Origin: Capnocytophaga sp.
GTDB taxonomy: Bacteria > Bacteroidota > Bacteroidia > Flavobacteriales > Flavobacteriaceae
Direction of reading: 5' to 3'
NCBI RefSeq assembly: GCF_030532915.1
Contig: NZ_JAUNKD010000026.1
Span: 1 to 36,761 of the forward strand
DNA: 36,761 bases
Part shown: positions 33,733 to 36,761 of the stretch, piece by piece
Layout: the number at the start of each line of letters is the position of its first letter
How positions within the stretch are numbered: position 1 is the first letter of the stretch
The notes under the pieces: generated by a model
Told to the model about the DNA's origin: nothing
The model's database searches: none
The model's input: only the letters and a program-made list of their open reading frames with translations
Made by a program: the position numbers and the translations under genes

Positions 33733-34923
33733 ATGAAAAAAATATTTTTTTATTTACCAATCTTTTTGTTGTTGGTAAATTGTGCCAAAGATACCCAAGA
33801 GGAAAAACCCACCATTGAACCTGCTGAAAAAGCATTGCAACCCACTGCCATCATCGTAAAACAAGGTGATGAAATCGTAAAAGATGCCGTAAAAGAAGGA
33901 AAAATCACACTCGAACAAGGCAAAAATTATCGGGTGAACGTAACCTTTGCGGAAGACGTAGAGTTGCAAAAAGGTGAGTTTTTGAAAATGAAAGCCAAAA
34001 GTCCCCGTGAGTTTTACGCCGATTTCTACGGAAAAAACGCCAATGAAATTTCAGAAAAAGTGATTTTCAAAAAAGAAGGTTACAAAGACTTTTCATTGGA
34101 AATAATTCAGGAACAATTGGTTTCCAAAAATTATTCACAACTCGAAATCATCTCATCAAGTTCCGCAAGCATCATTTCCGGCGATGACGACAAGAAAACC
34201 ATCTGGATTTTGAACATCGACAAAGACCAACCACAAGCCGAAATGAAACTCACTTTTTTAACGCCCGTTGTGTTGGAAAACCCTTCTGAAAACGGACAAA
34301 ACCTCGTAAATGCAGAAGCACAAGAAGAGGGAACCGCCTACCAAATTTCAGTTAATTCCGAAAAATTAATCGAAAAAGGCACGCTAATCCTTCCGATATA
34401 CGCATCAACAAAAATGCAAAAGGGCAAACAAGTTGGCGAAATCGTTTTTAAACCGGAAACAGCCCCTTATTATTTTGATAAAAATAAATACACTCCCCAA
34501 CTGAATGTTTTTACTTACACTGCGTACGATCAAGATTATAATGACTACGACGAACATAATTATCAAGACGATGAAAACGACGATGACGACAGTGGCAATA
34601 ACGATGATGATAATGAAGACGACAACAACGATGAAAACGAGCAAAAACGCGTTCTAAACGTTGATTTACAATTGTTTTTCAACGGCGAAAAACAGGATTA
34701 CGTATTCATTGACAACGCAAATCAAGAGTGGGTAGAAACTTATCAAAGTAGCACTACCGAAAAGGGTAAAATCACCATTAAACTTAAAGAAGACACCGAC
34801 CCCGACACCGAGCAAAAACTCCACTTCTTCGATGCTTATCAAGGAGAGCTCAAAAACGGACAAATCGTAAAAAAACAAGGTGCCACAAAACGGGAAATCA
34901 TAATACACATCACAGGTTATTAA
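33733..34923 (+). CDS. lipoprotein with acidic Asp/Asn/Glu-rich segment, module B
   Basis: This 396-residue lipoprotein begins MKKIFFYLPIFLLLVNC, with Cys followed by AKDTQEEKP (Lys two residues after the Cys). Residues about 40-260 are predicted beta-rich and resemble the DUF1735-type folds of its neighbours only loosely. Residues 266-303 are low complexity: 30 of 38 are Asp, Glu or Asn. A further beta-rich domain of about 90 residues follows, ending in IIIHITGY. I do not recognise a named family. As last gene of the PUL it is probably a surface glycan-binding or scaffold protein, and the acidic stretch could bind calcium or act as a charged linker. Confidence 0.65.
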   Translation: MKKIFFYLPIFLLLVNCAKDTQEEKPTIEPAEKALQPTAIIVKQGDEIVKDAVKEGKITLEQGKNYRVNVTFAEDVELQKGEFLKMKAKSPREFYADFYGKNANEISEKVIFKKEGYKDFSLEIIQEQLVSKNYSQLEIISSSSASIISGDDDKKTIWILNIDKDQPQAEMKLTFLTPVVLENPSENGQNLVNAEAQEEGTAYQISVNSEKLIEKGTLILPIYASTKMQKGKQVGEIVFKPETAPYYFDKNKYTPQLNVFTYTAYDQDYNDYDEHNYQDDENDDDDSGNNDDDNEDDNNDENEQKRVLNVDLQLFFNGEKQDYVFIDNANQEWVETYQSSTTEKGKITIKLKEDTDPDTEQKLHFFDAYQGELKNGQIVKKQGATKREIIIHITGY

Positions 34924-34944
34924 TTAGGTTTGTTTTTTAGTTCT

Positions 34945-34979
34945 AAGGTCTCAATCTTAAAAAGGTTGAGACTTTTTTG
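34945..34979 (+). terminator. intrinsic terminator of PUL module B
   Basis: Arms GTCTCAATCTT (34948-34958) and AAGGTTGAGAC (34962-34972) pair with one G-U and are followed by T6. The stem sequence resembles that of the module A terminator (CTCAATCTT in both). Confidence 0.8.
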
Positions 34980-35029
34980 TAATATTTCGTTTTATTTTAA
35001 ATTTCAACAAAAAATCTCAATAATAAAGT

Positions 35030-35037
35030 TATCTTTG
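35030..35037 (+). promoter_or_regulatory. -7 promoter box for the ABC-F gene
   Basis: TATCTTTG is a clean match to TAnnTTTG, 39 bp before the ATG at 35077. Confidence 0.5.
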
Positions 35038-35076
35038 CGCCTTGATAACAACAATTCATTAAACCTTTGATTTATA

Positions 35077-36708
35077 ATGATTTCAGCAAATAGTTTAGCC
35101 GTTGAGTTTGGTGGCACTACGCTTTTTTCCGAAGTATCTTTTGCCATTAACCCCAATGACCGCATCGCCTTGATGGGCAAAAACGGCGCCGGAAAATCCA
35201 CTTTGTTAAAAATTTTAGCAGGCGAGCGTGAACCTTCACGGGGCAATGTCAGTATGCCCAAAGAGTTCACCATCGCTTACCTGCCTCAACACTTGATAAT
35301 GGATGATAACTGCACGGTTTTTGAACAGGTTGCCAAAGCCTTTTCGGCAATGCAAGCAATGGAAAAACGCATCAATGAAATCAATGAAGAACTGACCCGG
35401 CGCACAGATTATGAGTCGGATGCGTATATGAAACTCATCGAAGAAGTTTCCGCACTCAGCGAAAAATTCTACGGAATTGAAGATACCAATTCCGATGAAA
35501 AAATCGAAAAAACGCTACTCGGCTTGGGCTTCACCCGCGATGATTTCCACCGCCCTACAAGCGAGTTCAGCGGCGGTTGGCGAATGCGTATCGAACTGGG
35601 AAAACTACTGTTACAAAACCCTGATTTGCTTTTACTTGACGAGCCAACCAACCATCTCGACATCAATTCCATCGAATGGTTTGAAGATTTTTTGATAAAC
35701 TCCGCCAAAGCCGTGGTGCTGATTTCACACGACCGGGCTTTTGTCAACAACGTAACCAACCGCACCATTGAAGTTACGATGGGGCGCATTTATGACTACA
35801 AAGCCAAGTATTCACACTACCTTGAATTGCGCAAAGAACGTCGGGCACAACAACAAAAACAGTACGACGAGCAACAAAAAATGATTGCCGAAGCCAAAGA
35901 ATTCATCGAGCGTTTCAAAGGCACCTATTCCAAAACCCTACAAGTGCAATCACGCGTAAAAATGCTTGAAAAACTGCAAATTATAGAAGTTGATCAGGAA
36001 GACACCTCGGCGCTGAAGCTCAAATTTCCGCCATCGCCCCGCTCCGGAAATTATCCCGTTATCGCCGAAGACGTGAAAAAAGCATACGGCGACAAAACCA
36101 TCTTTTCAAACGTAAATTTCACCATCAAACGAGGCGAAAAAGTGGCTTTCGTAGGGCGCAATGGCGAAGGAAAATCCACCCTGATAAAGTGCCTGATGCA
36201 GGAAATCAATTATGAAGGCACGCTTACCCTCGGGCATAACGTTCAAATCGGGTATTTTGCTCAAAATCAAGCCTCGTTGTTAGACGGCGAGCGCTCTGTT
36301 TTCCAAACCATTGACGATATTGCCGTGGGCGATATCCGAACCAAAATACGCGACATTCTCGGGGCTTTTATGTTTAATAAAGAAGAAAGCGAAAAGAAAG
36401 TAAAAGTACTTTCGGGCGGCGAACGCACCCGATTGGCAATGATAAAACTTTTGTTGGAACCCGTAAACTTATTAATACTTGATGAACCTACCAATCATCT
36501 GGATATGAGAACCAAAGACATCTTAAAGCAAGCCCTTTTGGACTTCGACGGAACCCTTATCGTGGTGTCACACGACCGGGATTTCTTGGACGGACTGGTA
36601 ACCAAAGTTTATGAATTCGGCGGAGGAAAAGTAACCGAACACCTCGAAGACATCTATGGCTTCCTGCAAAAGAAAAAAATGGAAAACTTACGTGAATTTG
36701 AAAAATAA
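35077..36708 (+). CDS. ABC-F family ATP-binding protein
   Basis: This 543-residue soluble protein has two ABC domains and no membrane segments. The first has Walker A GKNGAGKST, signature SGGWRMRIEL and Walker B LLLLDEPTNHLD. The second has GRNGEGKST, LSGGERTRLAM and LLILDEPTNHLD. Between them lies a charged helical linker (about residues 240-310), the P-site-tRNA-interacting feature of ABC-F proteins. ABC-F members act on the ribosome in translation or antibiotic protection. The length and lack of a C-terminal extension fit the housekeeping translation-factor groups rather than Uup. The gene is unrelated to the PUL and has its own promoter. Confidence 0.93.
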   Translation: MISANSLAVEFGGTTLFSEVSFAINPNDRIALMGKNGAGKSTLLKILAGEREPSRGNVSMPKEFTIAYLPQHLIMDDNCTVFEQVAKAFSAMQAMEKRINEINEELTRRTDYESDAYMKLIEEVSALSEKFYGIEDTNSDEKIEKTLLGLGFTRDDFHRPTSEFSGGWRMRIELGKLLLQNPDLLLLDEPTNHLDINSIEWFEDFLINSAKAVVLISHDRAFVNNVTNRTIEVTMGRIYDYKAKYSHYLELRKERRAQQQKQYDEQQKMIAEAKEFIERFKGTYSKTLQVQSRVKMLEKLQIIEVDQEDTSALKLKFPPSPRSGNYPVIAEDVKKAYGDKTIFSNVNFTIKRGEKVAFVGRNGEGKSTLIKCLMQEINYEGTLTLGHNVQIGYFAQNQASLLDGERSVFQTIDDIAVGDIRTKIRDILGAFMFNKEESEKKVKVLSGGERTRLAMIKLLLEPVNLLILDEPTNHLDMRTKDILKQALLDFDGTLIVVSHDRDFLDGLVTKVYEFGGGKVTEHLEDIYGFLQKKKMENLREFEK

Positions 36709-36745
36709 AAAAAGACCAAAACAAGAATTACTCCCTGTTTTAGTC
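36707..36745 (-). terminator. intrinsic terminator for a minus-strand gene beyond the right edge
   Basis: GACCAAAACA (36714-36723) pairs with TGTTTTAGTC (36736-36745). The single C/A mismatch on the + strand becomes a G-U pair on the - strand, where the stem is followed by T7. It therefore works best for transcription coming from the right, implying a convergent gene there. Confidence 0.5.
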
Positions 36746-36761
36746 CTCTAAACATCAATCT

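Noticed and set aside
1-36761. tRNA, rRNA, CRISPR arrays, insertion sequences, integrases or att sites
   Set aside because: No cloverleaf, regularly spaced repeat, transposase motif or integrase was seen on either strand. This was a by-eye inspection only.

Overview
The window looks like a chromosomal piece of a Flavobacteriaceae bacterium, most likely Capnocytophaga or a close relative. The grounds are flavobacterial -7 promoter boxes (TAnnTTTG) ahead of many genes, near absence of Shine-Dalgarno sites, SusC/SusD outer-membrane uptake pairs, a CxK motif after the lipoprotein cysteines that resembles the Capnocytophaga/Flavobacterium surface lipoprotein export signal, and GH18 endoglycosidase loci like those known for glycoprotein deglycosylation. 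The genus is an inference.

Layout. (1) 1-4560: an AT-rich accessory region. It opens with the C-terminal part of a large polymorphic-toxin-like protein and its immunity candidate. Three displaced copies of the same toxin tail follow, each interrupted by one in-frame stop and each followed by a small immunity-like gene. A frameshifted remnant of another protein closes the region. (2) 4562-16002: ordinary core genes: M23 peptidase (-), alaS (+), trpS (-), a creatininase-family protein (+), polA (+, TTG start), a KAS III-like synthase with a frameshifted C-terminus (+), and hemG-hemH (-). (3) 16379-34923: two tandem polysaccharide utilisation loci, both +. Module A is susC, susD, GH18, DUF1735/LamG lipoprotein, discoidin-like lipoprotein. 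Module B is susC, susD, a GH18-like protein without catalytic residues, DUF1735/LamG lipoprotein, DUF1735-GH18 endoglycosidase, and a lipoprotein with an Asp/Asn/Glu-rich segment. Each module ends in an intrinsic terminator. (4) 35077-36708: an ABC-F ATPase, then a terminator for a gene entering from the right.

How the genes work together. In each PUL, surface lipoproteins bind glycoprotein glycans, a GH18 enzyme cuts the chitobiose core of N-glycans (inferred from family), and SusD/SusC import the released oligosaccharide. No exoglycosidases and no dedicated regulator lie in the window, so further breakdown and control must be encoded elsewhere. Both modules start with the same 547 bp (promoter region, leader, and first 107 codons of susC) at perfect identity, 8,913 bp apart in direct orientation. 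This implies shared regulation plus either recent duplication or gene conversion, and it could support recombination that deletes one module.

No tRNA, rRNA, CRISPR array, insertion sequence or integrase was seen.
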